A stretch of 64,000 nucleotides of DNA from the NCBI GenBank assembly GCA_030149285.1, contig JASBRU010000006.1, positions 1-64,000 of the forward strand, read 5' to 3'. This DNA comes from Flavobacteriales bacterium (GTDB lineage Bacteria; Bacteroidota; Bacteroidia; Flavobacteriales; JASBRU01). The translations under genes and the position numbers were made by a program. Below, piece by piece: positions 9,748 through 18,888 of the stretch (position 1 is its first letter; the number at the start of each line of letters is the position of its first letter). The notes beneath the pieces were generated by a model. The model worked only from the letters and a program-made list of their open reading frames with translations, was not told the DNA's origin and did no database searches.

Positions 9748-12700
9748 TTACCGTAGTATCACCAACTTTTCATATTCCTCATCAGAAGAGTTGTCTATTA
9801 AAGAACGTACTCTTATTCTATAAACGTACACGCCTCTACCAATTTTATCTCCATAGTCGTCTAACCCATCCCAAGCAATAGGAGCAACCCTTGTACCCTG
9901 AGACTGAACTGTTGTATTTAATGTTTTTACCAGCTTACCACTTACTGTTAGCACCTGTACCTGTACTTGTAAAGGCTCATTTGGTCTGTTATGCTCAAAC
10001 TGAAACTCTGTATAGGTTGTAAATGGGTTTGGATAATTTAGTACTCTTTCTAAAGCCAGTTCTGCAGACTCGGCCACTATAAACTCTGTTTTTGCTATAC
10101 CCGGATTATTATGCACATCCCATACTCTCAAAGAAATTGTATGGCGCCCCGGTTCAATATCAAAATATGGGAAGCGAATGGTTCCACTTTGATAACTGTT
10201 TAGGTCTGCTTCAAAAAATTCATTTAATATCTCTTGCTGATCTGTATCATCATCTAGCGTAGCAATTATATCATGACCAATACCATTACCTACTGTATTT
10301 ACCCCAGAAGAGTCTATAACTTTTGCCAGCAAAACAGGATCTTCATCAGTTAAGCCACCAAACACAAAGTTCTCATCATTCATAAATAGTTCTACTGCCG
10401 GTCCGCCATTGTCATTTACGGCAGAACCATCTATACCTGCTACTATAAAGTCTTCAAAATAACCTGCGGCATCTACATTACCATCTTCGGCATAATAACT
10501 TATACGCCCGTTACCAACTGTAAATGATATATCTCTGGGTACTACAAAAGAAAAACTAAACACTCCGTTTTGTACTTGCACTTTTCCTTTAAATAATACA
10601 TTTTCTTGTGCCTCATAATTTATAGGATTCCCTACTCCATCATTTACTAATGTAGACCTTTGCTTTGCCTTATCATACACAGCGGGTGTTACTACACCAT
10701 TAAAGTTGGTCATTAGCTGATCATTATCGTCTCTTACCTCACCTGTTATTGTTACAAAGCTTAAGGCAGAAATAGTATCTACCGCACCTGTGGTTACATC
10801 AGTACCATTTATTGTGGTAGTTACTACATTGTATTCCGGTACTGCCATTCGCATAGCCGGGTCTCCAATTAATGCAAAGTTCAGCTTATCATTATCGCTA
10901 CCAGTTTTAGAGTTTTTGGCAATACGTATAATTTCTCCCATACGTAGATACTCCCCATTAACTTGAGTAAATACAGTATCAAAAAAGTGTCCATTTAAGT
11001 CATTTGCACTAGACTCAAACACTACCCTTGTAGTAGAGAATAATGCTGCCGCTGCACCTGTTGGACTTAAAAAGGCTTGTTCGCCGGCAGACACTCTTAA
11101 AGGATCATCATACCTAGAAAACTCACAGGTAATGGTTACAAAAATGGGGGTATTATTGTAGTTTTTCCAAGCATTTACTTGCGATAACTCTAGCACACGC
11201 TCTGTTGCCCAACCTACTTCTCCTCCATGTCCTACCCAAGATACTAACAAAGCACCTCTCTCTGCCTTACGGAAGAAATCATTACTTGCATCTGGGTATC
11301 GCTCACCGCCTACACCCGAAGTTTGCACATAAGAGTCTAAGTATATTTTAGTGAGGTTAAATATTTTATGATCTTGCTCTACCTTTTGTGCTACATCTTC
11401 TGCACCACCTATTAAGGCGCTTTCCCAGCCTTCATCTCTATCGTCGGCCACAAAAATCACTTCATTTCTCCAGTCGCCAAGAGTATTAGAGCTTGCATAG
11501 TTTATGGCTTTATCTACTGCAATTCTTGCCTCTGCAACAGACTTTACAGGAAAACGACCAATACCAATATCCAACAACTCATTAATCATTACCTTTCCTT
11601 CGTTATCATCTAAAAAGCCAAAATAATCGTCAGTGGCATAAGAATTATACAATGTAAAAGATGCGGGAGATTGGTATATAGGCACAAAGTTGGTATTATC
11701 CGGAAAAATGTCTTTGTAATCATAAGAGGCATCACCAAATAACAATAGATACTTAGGAGCATCTGCAGGTGTTACAGCATCTTTGTACAACATACGCATT
11801 AGGTCTTTTATGGCCGTAATATCTTGCGCACCGGAGCTAAACTCATTATATACTTGTGTAGTGGTTACTACCTCTACAGTCATCCCATCATTATTTCTAT
11901 GAAACTCTGCCAGTCTTTCTGCTTCGGTGGCCAAAGAAGGGTGAGATACTATTATATACTCTATCTGTTGTAAAGCATGTAAGTTTTGATTGGCAACTGT
12001 ACCAATAAAATCAGGCTCCGGAAAATTATTGTTTGTTCTGTTAAAGGCAACATACTCTCTTAGTTCATCTGCATCAGCAATAAAATTTAAATCTCCGCCA
12101 ACAGAAGTAGTATTTTGGTTTTGCGCATTTATAGGGTCTGTAATATCCCATACCATTGTATTAGCGCTTACATTACTTATGGTATAAGCTACTGTATTAC
12201 CTGCTCCTACTGATGGCTGGTCTCTAAAAAACAATTGTCCTCTTTGCCCAATACCTACCATATTTAACTCTCTACGTACTTGCATTTCTATGTAATCCAT
12301 CCATGCAAATGCAGATGGGTTTACAGAGTTATCATAGCTTATGGTAAAGGTTATATTATCGGTATTAGTAGCATTTAAAGCCAGTGTTCCGCTATCTACT
12401 GTTTGAGATACAAAAGACGAACTAACATTACTGGTTACCGGCGAAAAAGAAAAACTACCAATATCAGTTCCGTTATATTTTAAATCCATTTTAGTGCCCG
12501 CTACAGATGATCTTGCTACTGCAACTATTTTATACAAAGCAGGGTCTGATTGTACAGCATTTGGGAAATTAAAGGGGAAGTTATAGGAATTGGTAAAGTC
12601 ATAAAACTCTCCAAACCACCTTCTACCGGAGCCTACTAAGTTTTCTTCTTCAGACTCTAAAAACTTATAATCATCAAATGTATTGATGTTATGAGTAATG

Positions 12701-13635
12701 GTATTGGTGCTTTGAGGCTTAGCTGCAAGCCTTTTACCGGCGCCTGCATCTACAGTAATAAAATAGAATGTACGCTCTGAGTATATGTTATATATATGTC
12801 TAAATCTTTGTTCGGTGTCATTATAAACCCATCTGTGCTGAGATTGGCCGTAAAACAATACATAATCGTTCTGATTAAAAGTGCCGTCTGCCTCACCCTC
12901 TACATAAATAGCATTTTCTTGTAAATCATCGTATCTAAACTCATCATTAGCCTCCGGCAACATACCTCCGCCATTACCATAAATTCTAATGTTTCTGGGG
13001 TCTATAGAACCGGGTGACAAACCCATTTGCTGAAAAAACTCTCTATCTAATTTATATATACCGTCTTGGTTTACAGCAATTTTATACCAATTGCCGGTAC
13101 TTAATACAGATTGTCCTGCTCTACTACTTCTCTTTTGATTGGCTGAACTAGAAGTAAATGTAGTTTTAGGTGTAGCATTTATTTCAAATGCAACTAGTTT
13201 CTCGTATTGCCCGGTAGTAGGGTTTTTTCTGATAGGCGAAAAGCAATAATTTAGGTAGGCTTCGCCTTTTTCGTAAGCTATATTTGCATTTATAGTAACA
13301 TTTTCAGCTACCTTTTGCTTTTTTATCAAATTTATTTCTTGCTGGGTAAGCGTTGTAAAAGAGGTGCTGGTAAAAACAACATCTACATCATTTGGGTTAC
13401 CACCAATACGAGTTCTATCGCAAAAATCGGGTAAAATAGACTCTGTAATTCTATAACTAGCCGTCTTAAAGTAAGGCACAGTAATAGGTTTAGCCAAAGA
13501 ACCTTCGCCTTCGCTAAAGATTTTAGGGCTTTCCCATTCTATAGTTTTTTTTATAGTATTTTTTTGCTGAGCAACAACAGATATAGTTATTAACAAAAAA
13601 CTAAGAGCCAAGAGATTACGATTTAATCGCAGCAT
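9748..13635 (-). CDS. porU: Type IX secretion C-terminal signal peptidase PorU
   Basis: 1295 residues, typical for PorU sortases. A signal peptide (to ...ISVVAQ) is followed by a long beta-rich N-terminal region and a peptidase C25 (gingipain-like) domain. The catalytic pair is visible: His in SWVGHGGEVGW near residue 803 and Cys in TITCEFSRYDDP near 835. The C-terminal part is a chain of Ig-like domains ending in a CTD-like fold (YPNPFTTYTEFQF ... KLVILR). PorU cleaves sorting domains at the cell surface and attaches cargo to lipid; the two propeller proteins in this window are likely substrates. It is transcribed with porV, with a TATCTTTG box 54 bases upstream. Confidence 0.95.
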   Translation of the reverse strand: MLRLNRNLLALSFLLITISVVAQQKNTIKKTIEWESPKIFSEGEGSLAKPITVPYFKTASYRITESILPDFCDRTRIGGNPNDVDVVFTSTSFTTLTQQEINLIKKQKVAENVTINANIAYEKGEAYLNYCFSPIRKNPTTGQYEKLVAFEINATPKTTFTSSSANQKRSSRAGQSVLSTGNWYKIAVNQDGIYKLDREFFQQMGLSPGSIDPRNIRIYGNGGGMLPEANDEFRYDDLQENAIYVEGEADGTFNQNDYVLFYGQSQHRWVYNDTEQRFRHIYNIYSERTFYFITVDAGAGKRLAAKPQSTNTITHNINTFDDYKFLESEEENLVGSGRRWFGEFYDFTNSYNFPFNFPNAVQSDPALYKIVAVARSSVAGTKMDLKYNGTDIGSFSFSPVTSNVSSSFVSQTVDSGTLALNATNTDNITFTISYDNSVNPSAFAWMDYIEMQVRRELNMVGIGQRGQLFFRDQPSVGAGNTVAYTISNVSANTMVWDITDPINAQNQNTTSVGGDLNFIADADELREYVAFNRTNNNFPEPDFIGTVANQNLHALQQIEYIIVSHPSLATEAERLAEFHRNNDGMTVEVVTTTQVYNEFSSGAQDITAIKDLMRMLYKDAVTPADAPKYLLLFGDASYDYKDIFPDNTNFVPIYQSPASFTLYNSYATDDYFGFLDDNEGKVMINELLDIGIGRFPVKSVAEARIAVDKAINYASSNTLGDWRNEVIFVADDRDEGWESALIGGAEDVAQKVEQDHKIFNLTKIYLDSYVQTSGVGGERYPDASNDFFRKAERGALLVSWVGHGGEVGWATERVLELSQVNAWKNYNNTPIFVTITCEFSRYDDPLRVSAGEQAFLSPTGAAAALFSTTRVVFESSANDLNGHFFDTVFTQVNGEYLRMGEIIRIAKNSKTGSDNDKLNFALIGDPAMRMAVPEYNVVTTTINGTDVTTGAVDTISALSFVTITGEVRDDNDQLMTNFNGVVTPAVYDKAKQRSTLVNDGVGNPINYEAQENVLFKGKVQVQNGVFSFSFVVPRDISFTVGNGRISYYAEDGNVDAAGYFEDFIVAGIDGSAVNDNGGPAVELFMNDENFVFGGLTDEDPVLLAKVIDSSGVNTVGNGIGHDIIATLDDDTDQQEILNEFFEADLNSYQSGTIRFPYFDIEPGRHTISLRVWDVHNNPGIAKTEFIVAESAELALERVLNYPNPFTTYTEFQFEHNRPNEPLQVQVQVLTVSGKLVKTLNTTVQSQGTRVAPIAWDGLDDYGDKIGRGVYVYRIRVRSLIDNSSDEEYEKLVILR

Positions 13636-13688
13636 ATCGTAAGATTTAATATATACAACCTAATAAAAATGACTATATTAGATGGTAA

Positions 13689-13696
13689 CAAAGATA
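13689..13696 (-). promoter_or_regulatory. Candidate -7 element of the porU-porV promoter (TATCTTTG)
   Basis: Minus-strand TATCTTTG is an exact TAnnTTTG match 54 bases upstream of the porU ATG. The nearest TTG lies 26 bp upstream, longer than the 19 bp seen at the rrn promoters. Confidence 0.5.
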
Positions 13697-13827
13697 CCAA
13701 AAACCAATATATGTATCTACCTCAAAACGATGGTTTATATATATAATTGTGCAATAACTGAGTTTAAATAACTGTTATTAATGAAAAAATATTTGTATAA
13801 TTGTCCTTCGAAATCATAATGTGTGCA

Positions 13828-14820
13828 ATGACTAAGAGGTATTTACTATTAGTTGTAGGGTTGATTTGTTTATTAGGTGGCAATGAGTTACATGCTCAGG
13901 ATCCGCACTTTACGCAATTCTACTCTAACCAACTTTACTTAAACCCGGCTTTCGCAGGATCAGGCATTTGCCCTCGTGTGAACACTAGCTATAGAAATCA
14001 ATATCCTGATTTAGGGGCATATGAGACATTCTCTGTTTCATACGATCAGTATGTAGAAAGATTAAAAGGTGGACTTGGTATTCAAGTAGTTCGAGATAAT
14101 GCTGGTGACGGTGCACTAAGTATGACCGAAGTAAGCGGTATGTACGCATACCACTTAAATGTAAACAGAAAACTTACAATTAATGCAGGTTTTCAGGCAT
14201 CTTTTAGACAAAGAGCTTTAGATGCATCAAACTTTATTTTTCCAGACCAAATAGACCAGATATACGGTATTGTACTACCAACTAATGCAAATGTTGGTAA
14301 TGAGTCTGTAGCTTATGTAGACCTTTCTGCAGGTTTATTGGCATATACAAAAAGAATGTTCTTAGGTGTTGCTATGCATCACTTAACAGAACCGGATGAA
14401 GCATTTTTATCTACTAGCAACTTACCTACCAAACTTACTATACATGGTGGTTACGCTATTCCTTTAGGTAAAAAACGATTGGCAAACAGTACAGAAAACC
14501 AATTGATACCAAATATTATGTACCAAACACAAGGCGATTTTAACCAATTAAACGTTGGTTTATCGTTTAGTAGAGGTAAAATATCGGGGGGGCTTGCATT
14601 TAGATCTAACAACGCAGACGGTTTAAAGTCTGATGCAATGATGATTACAGCAGGTTTTCAACCGGAAAAGCTAGGATGGAGATTTGGATATAGCTATGAC
14701 TATACTATTTCTGAGTTTACAAACGTGGCAGGTGGTGCTCATGAAGTTACACTTGCATACTACTTTAAGTGTCGTCCGGCTAAAATTTCTCGCAAGCCAA
14801 ATGCTTGTCCAAAGTTTTAA
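13828..14820 (+). CDS. PorP/SprF family type IX secretion membrane protein
   Basis: About 330 residues: signal peptide MTKRYLLLVVGLICLLGGNELHAQ, followed at once by the family hallmark DPHFTQFYSNQLYLNPAFAGS and an outer-membrane beta-barrel. PorP/SprF proteins anchor T9SS components or surface adhesins such as SprB in the outer membrane. The track ORF starts at a TTG (13801) and has two upstream in-frame ATGs; the ATG at 13828 is chosen because it begins a normal signal peptide. The gene sits between divergently transcribed porU and co-oriented gldJ, an arrangement that ties it to T9SS or gliding. Whether it is the core PorP or a cargo-specific SprF cannot be told. Confidence 0.88.
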   Translation: MTKRYLLLVVGLICLLGGNELHAQDPHFTQFYSNQLYLNPAFAGSGICPRVNTSYRNQYPDLGAYETFSVSYDQYVERLKGGLGIQVVRDNAGDGALSMTEVSGMYAYHLNVNRKLTINAGFQASFRQRALDASNFIFPDQIDQIYGIVLPTNANVGNESVAYVDLSAGLLAYTKRMFLGVAMHHLTEPDEAFLSTSNLPTKLTIHGGYAIPLGKKRLANSTENQLIPNIMYQTQGDFNQLNVGLSFSRGKISGGLAFRSNNADGLKSDAMMITAGFQPEKLGWRFGYSYDYTISEFTNVAGGAHEVTLAYYFKCRPAKISRKPNACPKF

Positions 14821-14880
14821 TCAAACGCAATATTATTCTTAATTTAGAGTTAGAAAATATAGAACGAAACGTTTCACGAT

Positions 14881-16506
14881 ATGAAAAAATTAGTTAAACC
14901 CTTTTACCAAATCTTAAGCATTACTGCTTTAGTAGGATTGGCTTCTTGTGGAGGAGCTAAATCTGATGGTACTGGATGGAAAATTAATGATAAAAAGAAT
15001 GGTGGTTTTCAGGCAAACTTAAAGTTTGACGGAATGGAAAACGGACCAGGTCTTGTTTTTGTAGAAGGTGGTACCTTTACAATGGGACGTGTTGAAGAAG
15101 ATTTTATTAAAGATTGGAACAACATACCACGCCAAGTAACCGTATCTTCTTTTTACATGGATGAGCACGAGGTAACCAATATTATGTACCAAGAGTACTT
15201 ATACTGGATAGACCGTGTGTATGACAGAGATTATTACCCGGAAATTTATAACTCTGCTCTACCTGATAGTTTAGTATGGAGAAATAAACTAGGGTATAGC
15301 GAGCATCTAGTAAAATACTACTTTAAATACCCTGCTTATAACTTTTACCCTGTTGTAGGTGTAAGCTGGTTACAAGCATCTCGTTACGCAGCTTGGAGAA
15401 CAGACCGTGTAAATGAGCAAATACTTATTGATGAAGGTATATTTAATGTATACCCAGACCAAAGAGATGCAGACAACTTTAATACAAATGTGTATTTGTA
15501 TAAAGAAGGTGAATATGCACAACAAAACAAAAAGGGATTAAAAGACTTAGACCCAGAAAGTCCATATGGCAAAGAAGGCCGCCCTGCAAGAATACAAGAT
15601 GGTATTTTATTACCTGAGTATCGTTTACCAACAGAAGCTGAGTGGGAATTTGCTGCTATATCTGCTATTGGTAACCGTTTATACGAAAACACTTATGAAG
15701 GCAAGAAATTTGGATGGTCTGGTAATAATGTACGTAACGGTGAAGGGAACAAGCGTGGTGAAATTTTAGCTAACTACCGTAGAGGACGTGGTAATAACAT
15801 GGGATCTGCAGGTTTCTTAAATGACGAAGGTGATTACACTATACAAGTAAAACATTACCCTCCTAATGACTACGGTTTATATGATATGCAAGGTAACGTT
15901 GCAGAATGGGTAATGGATGTATACCGTCCGTTAACTCCGGAAGATGCAAATGACTTAAACCCTTTCCGTGGTAACGTTTATAAAAAGTTTGATAATAACT
16001 ACAATGAGAGTGGTGGCTATACTGAGGTTTTAGTAGATCCACAATTTAAACTAGACGAAAACGGAGATACTGTATACGATTCTCATGGTGAGAAAATTAT
16101 CTTAAACTTACCTGGTGAATTACCTACTAAACAAGTTACCGAAGAAGATAATTTAGGTAGAAGAAACTATCAAGAAGCAGATAACATTGACTTCTTAGAT
16201 GGTGATGTAGAATCTAGTATCTATTATGATAAAGGTGGTTCTCCTGATGGTGGCCCTGTAATGTATGACTACTCAAAAACATCATTAGTAAATGACCACG
16301 TAAGAGTATATAAAGGTGGTTCTTGGAGAGACGGAGCATACTGGTTAGTACCAGGTACTCGCAGATACTTAGAAGAAGACCAAGCAACAGACTATATTGG
16401 TTTCCGTTGTGCAATGTCTCACTTAGGTGCACAAAACCGAGGAGAGAAAAACAAAAAGAAACACAAAGCACCAAAAGCAGATAAGTTTAGATGGTACAGA
16501 AAATAA
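14881..16506 (+). CDS. gldJ: Gliding motility / type IX secretion lipoprotein GldJ
   Basis: 541 residues. A lipoprotein signal (LVGLASC, Cys near residue 23) is followed by a formylglycine-generating-enzyme/sulfatase-modifying fold: LVFVEGGTFTMGRVEED, YRLPTEAEWEFAA, GNVAEWVMDVYRP and the C-terminal KGGSWRDGAYWL ... YIGFRC. GldJ is the paralogue of GldK in which this fold is structural rather than catalytic; it helps form the periplasmic T9SS/gliding apparatus. The short Lys-rich tail (KNKKKHKAPKADKFRWYRK) resembles tails of known GldJ proteins. It stands next to porU/porV as in other flavobacteria and ends with its own terminator. Confidence 0.94.
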   Translation: MKKLVKPFYQILSITALVGLASCGGAKSDGTGWKINDKKNGGFQANLKFDGMENGPGLVFVEGGTFTMGRVEEDFIKDWNNIPRQVTVSSFYMDEHEVTNIMYQEYLYWIDRVYDRDYYPEIYNSALPDSLVWRNKLGYSEHLVKYYFKYPAYNFYPVVGVSWLQASRYAAWRTDRVNEQILIDEGIFNVYPDQRDADNFNTNVYLYKEGEYAQQNKKGLKDLDPESPYGKEGRPARIQDGILLPEYRLPTEAEWEFAAISAIGNRLYENTYEGKKFGWSGNNVRNGEGNKRGEILANYRRGRGNNMGSAGFLNDEGDYTIQVKHYPPNDYGLYDMQGNVAEWVMDVYRPLTPEDANDLNPFRGNVYKKFDNNYNESGGYTEVLVDPQFKLDENGDTVYDSHGEKIILNLPGELPTKQVTEEDNLGRRNYQEADNIDFLDGDVESSIYYDKGGSPDGGPVMYDYSKTSLVNDHVRVYKGGSWRDGAYWLVPGTRRYLEEDQATDYIGFRCAMSHLGAQNRGEKNKKKHKAPKADKFRWYRK

Positions 16507-16513
16507 ATACTAC

Positions 16514-16547
16514 AAACCCCAACTTTTAGTTGGGGTTTTTTATTTTT
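16514..16547 (+). terminator. Terminator after gldJ
   Basis: AACCCCAACT-TTT-AGTTGGGGTT followed by TTTTATTTTT, 8 bases after the gldJ stop and just before the murF start. murF therefore needs read-through or a promoter overlapping this site. Confidence 0.88.
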
Positions 16548-16552
16548 ACCAT

Positions 16553-17821
16553 ATGCTTAACGAACTCTATAAAGTCTACTGCAAACACTATGCTGTATGC
16601 ACAGACACTAGGAAAATAATACCTCACAGTATTTTCTTTGCCCTTAAGGGCGATAACTTTGACGGCAACAAATATGCACAACAAGCTATAAAAGATGGTT
16701 GTGATTATGCAGTTATAGATAACCCCCATTACAAATTAGATGACAGGTACTTTCTGGTAGATGATGTACTTACTACATTACAACAGTTAGCTATACATCA
16801 CAGAGAGCAACTGAGCATCCCTTTTATTGGCATTACAGGTAGTAATGGCAAAACCACCACAAAAGAGCTTATACGCGAAGTATTGAGCCAAAAATTTAAG
16901 GTTTTGGCTACGACAGGTAACCTCAACAACCATATAGGTGTACCATTAACTATACTATCTATTACACCCGATGTAGAAATGGCTATTATAGAAATGGGTG
17001 CCAATCATCAAAAAGAAATTGAGTTTCTAAGCTCCATATCTTTACCCGATTATGGTTTTATTACCAATTTTGGTAAAGCGCACCTAGAGGGTTTTGGCGG
17101 TGTAGAAGGTGTAATAAAAGGCAAAAGTGAGTTATACGATAACTTGAGAAGCAGAAATAAAACCGCTTTCATCAACTATGATGATGAAAAACAAATAGAA
17201 AAAAGCCAAGGAATTGAAACCATAACATTTGGCACTACAGCTCAGGCTGAATATACAATTGAGTTAAAAAGCAGCACTCCTACCCTATCTATACAGTGGA
17301 ATAATACCACTGCCCAAAGCAACCTTATTGGCAATTATAACTTCTATAATATAGCGGCAGCTATTGCTATGGGTATATACTTTGGTGTAGAAGATGAAAA
17401 AATAAAAGAAGCTTTAGAAAACTACACACCCACAAACAATCGCTCACAGCTATTAAAGACTGAAAATAACGAGTTAATATTAGATGCTTACAATGCAAAC
17501 CCAACCAGTATGCACCAAGCAATCGTTAACTTTAGTAAGAATACTAGCGGCAAAAAAATGGCAATACTAGGTGATATGTTTGAAATGGGCGATTATGCTG
17601 AACAAGAACACCAAACCATTGCCAAGCTTGCTGAGGAAATGATTGATGGAGACGTACTACTTGTAGGTGAAAATTTTGCAAAAACTACAAGTAAATGCAT
17701 AAAGTTTGATAGTACTGATGAAGTGTATAATTATTTAAAAAATCTAAATCCGCAGGGATTTAGTATATTAGTTAAGGGTTCTAGAGGTATGAAGCTAGAG
17801 CTCCTAACCGAAGTTCTGTAA
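16553..17821 (+). CDS. murF: UDP-N-acetylmuramoyl-tripeptide--D-alanyl-D-alanine ligase
   Basis: 422 residues from the chosen start. MurF adds D-Ala-D-Ala to UDP-MurNAc-tripeptide in the cytosol. The ATP-binding loop GITGSNGKTTTKELI and the Mur ligase signature GNYNFYNIAAAIA are present, and ILDAYNANPTSM marks the C-terminal domain. The track ORF begins 126 bases earlier, inside gldJ and across its terminator; the ATG at 16553 (MLNELYKVYCKHYAVCTDTR) is preferred because the N-terminal MurF substrate motif CTDTRKI starts there. murF following gldJ is a recurring flavobacterial gene order. Confidence 0.93.
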   Translation: MLNELYKVYCKHYAVCTDTRKIIPHSIFFALKGDNFDGNKYAQQAIKDGCDYAVIDNPHYKLDDRYFLVDDVLTTLQQLAIHHREQLSIPFIGITGSNGKTTTKELIREVLSQKFKVLATTGNLNNHIGVPLTILSITPDVEMAIIEMGANHQKEIEFLSSISLPDYGFITNFGKAHLEGFGGVEGVIKGKSELYDNLRSRNKTAFINYDDEKQIEKSQGIETITFGTTAQAEYTIELKSSTPTLSIQWNNTTAQSNLIGNYNFYNIAAAIAMGIYFGVEDEKIKEALENYTPTNNRSQLLKTENNELILDAYNANPTSMHQAIVNFSKNTSGKKMAILGDMFEMGDYAEQEHQTIAKLAEEMIDGDVLLVGENFAKTTSKCIKFDSTDEVYNYLKNLNPQGFSILVKGSRGMKLELLTEVL

Positions 17822-17828
17822 CAAACAA

Positions 17829-18836
17829 ATGCTTAAAAAGTTATTCATATTGATAGCTATGCTTGCATTGCCCTTTGCGGTAGTAAAAGCACAGTACAAT
17901 GCCATCCACTTTGACTTGGTAGGAGTTACACCTGCAATAGATGGTGGTGTTTTAAGAGTAGGTTACGAAAGAACTTTTGGCTCTAAGTTTTCTGCACGTT
18001 TATCATTTGAGACCGGTGTATACCGAAAAGGCTTGCAAACAATAGGTCCTTTAAGTGAGCAGGTATACTCTGTAGAGGGCTGGGGCATTATGCCGGAGCT
18101 GCGTTTTTATCCTTTTACAAATAACTTTTATGCACCCGAGGGACTTTTTGCAGGTGTGCATTACCGCTACAGATCTGTAGAAGAAAAATATACCGAAAAT
18201 ACAAACATCAAAACCAAGGGTATTGCACACAATGCCGGGCTATTTGTGGGGTACAAATACGTATATAACAATTTTGGTTTTGAAGCCTTAGTGGGTATGG
18301 GTGGTGCAACAGGCACTTACAATACTCCAAATGACAGAGCCTTAATAAGCGATGAATTTAGAACCGAGTTAAACGACTTAAATAATGCAGCCAGACTTGA
18401 GGTATCGGTATCTTATGTTTTTCCGAAGGTAAAGCGGAAAAGCGATGTAGTAACAGCTCCGCCGTTTTTAGATACACACTCTGAAAGCACCGACCCCGAT
18501 TCTGCTAAAATGGTAATTGTATACCTATACAGACCTGATAAAACAGAAGGTAAGTTTTTATCCTACCCTATTTTTCATGATAATAAACTGATTGCAGAAG
18601 CCGAAAATGGTTTTTACACAAAATATATAGTAGAAGACTTAGAGCAAGTAGAGTTAAATGTACTTACACGTAGCGCACATGGCATTACTTTTAATGTGCA
18701 ACCCGGCAGAACCTACTTTGTAGAATGCAACATCAAAAGAGGGCCCTTAGGTGGTAGCAAACCTGTACTTAAAGTTGTGCCTGCCACAGAAGCATTACCT
18801 ATTATAGAAGCTCTAAAAGCTAAAAGAGAAGAATAA
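17829..18836 (+). CDS. Secreted protein with N-terminal outer-membrane-like beta domain and C-terminal DUF2846-like domain
   Basis: 335 residues, 7 bases after murF and probably co-transcribed. A signal peptide (MLKKLFILIAMLALPFAVVKAQ) leads to about 175 residues with alternating beta-barrel character (GGVLRVGYERTFGSKFSARLSF). From about residue 220 the protein changes to a compact domain (MVIVYLYRPDKTEGKFLSYPI ... NVQPGRTYFVECNIKRG) resembling the DUF2846 family. Expected location is periplasm or outer membrane. No enzymatic residues stand out and no function is proposed. The DUF2846 match is from remembered family features and should be treated as likely, not certain. Confidence 0.75.
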   Translation: MLKKLFILIAMLALPFAVVKAQYNAIHFDLVGVTPAIDGGVLRVGYERTFGSKFSARLSFETGVYRKGLQTIGPLSEQVYSVEGWGIMPELRFYPFTNNFYAPEGLFAGVHYRYRSVEEKYTENTNIKTKGIAHNAGLFVGYKYVYNNFGFEALVGMGGATGTYNTPNDRALISDEFRTELNDLNNAARLEVSVSYVFPKVKRKSDVVTAPPFLDTHSESTDPDSAKMVIVYLYRPDKTEGKFLSYPIFHDNKLIAEAENGFYTKYIVEDLEQVELNVLTRSAHGITFNVQPGRTYFVECNIKRGPLGGSKPVLKVVPATEALPIIEALKAKREE

Positions 18837-18866
18837 AAAAAGCCCGAGCAGTGCTCGGGCTTTTAC
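18835..18866. terminator. Bidirectional terminator
   Basis: AGCCCGAGCA-G-TGCTCGGGCT (18841-18861) flanked by A7 and T4, between the convergent outer-membrane protein and acyl-CoA dehydrogenase genes. Confidence 0.88.
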
Positions 18867-18888
18867 TTATATCGTAATGTTTATCTAA

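Noticed and set aside
13801-13827. TTG start of the porP/sprF ORF in the track
   Set aside because: The extra N-terminal residues would precede a normal signal peptide; the ATG at 13828 fits better.
14866-14875. Palindrome GAAACGTTTC just before the gldJ start
   Set aside because: It is only 10 bp and sits where the ribosome would bind; no regulator or second site supports an operator.
16427-16552. Upstream extension of the murF ORF in the track
   Set aside because: It runs through the gldJ coding end and a strong terminator and has no MurF-like sequence.
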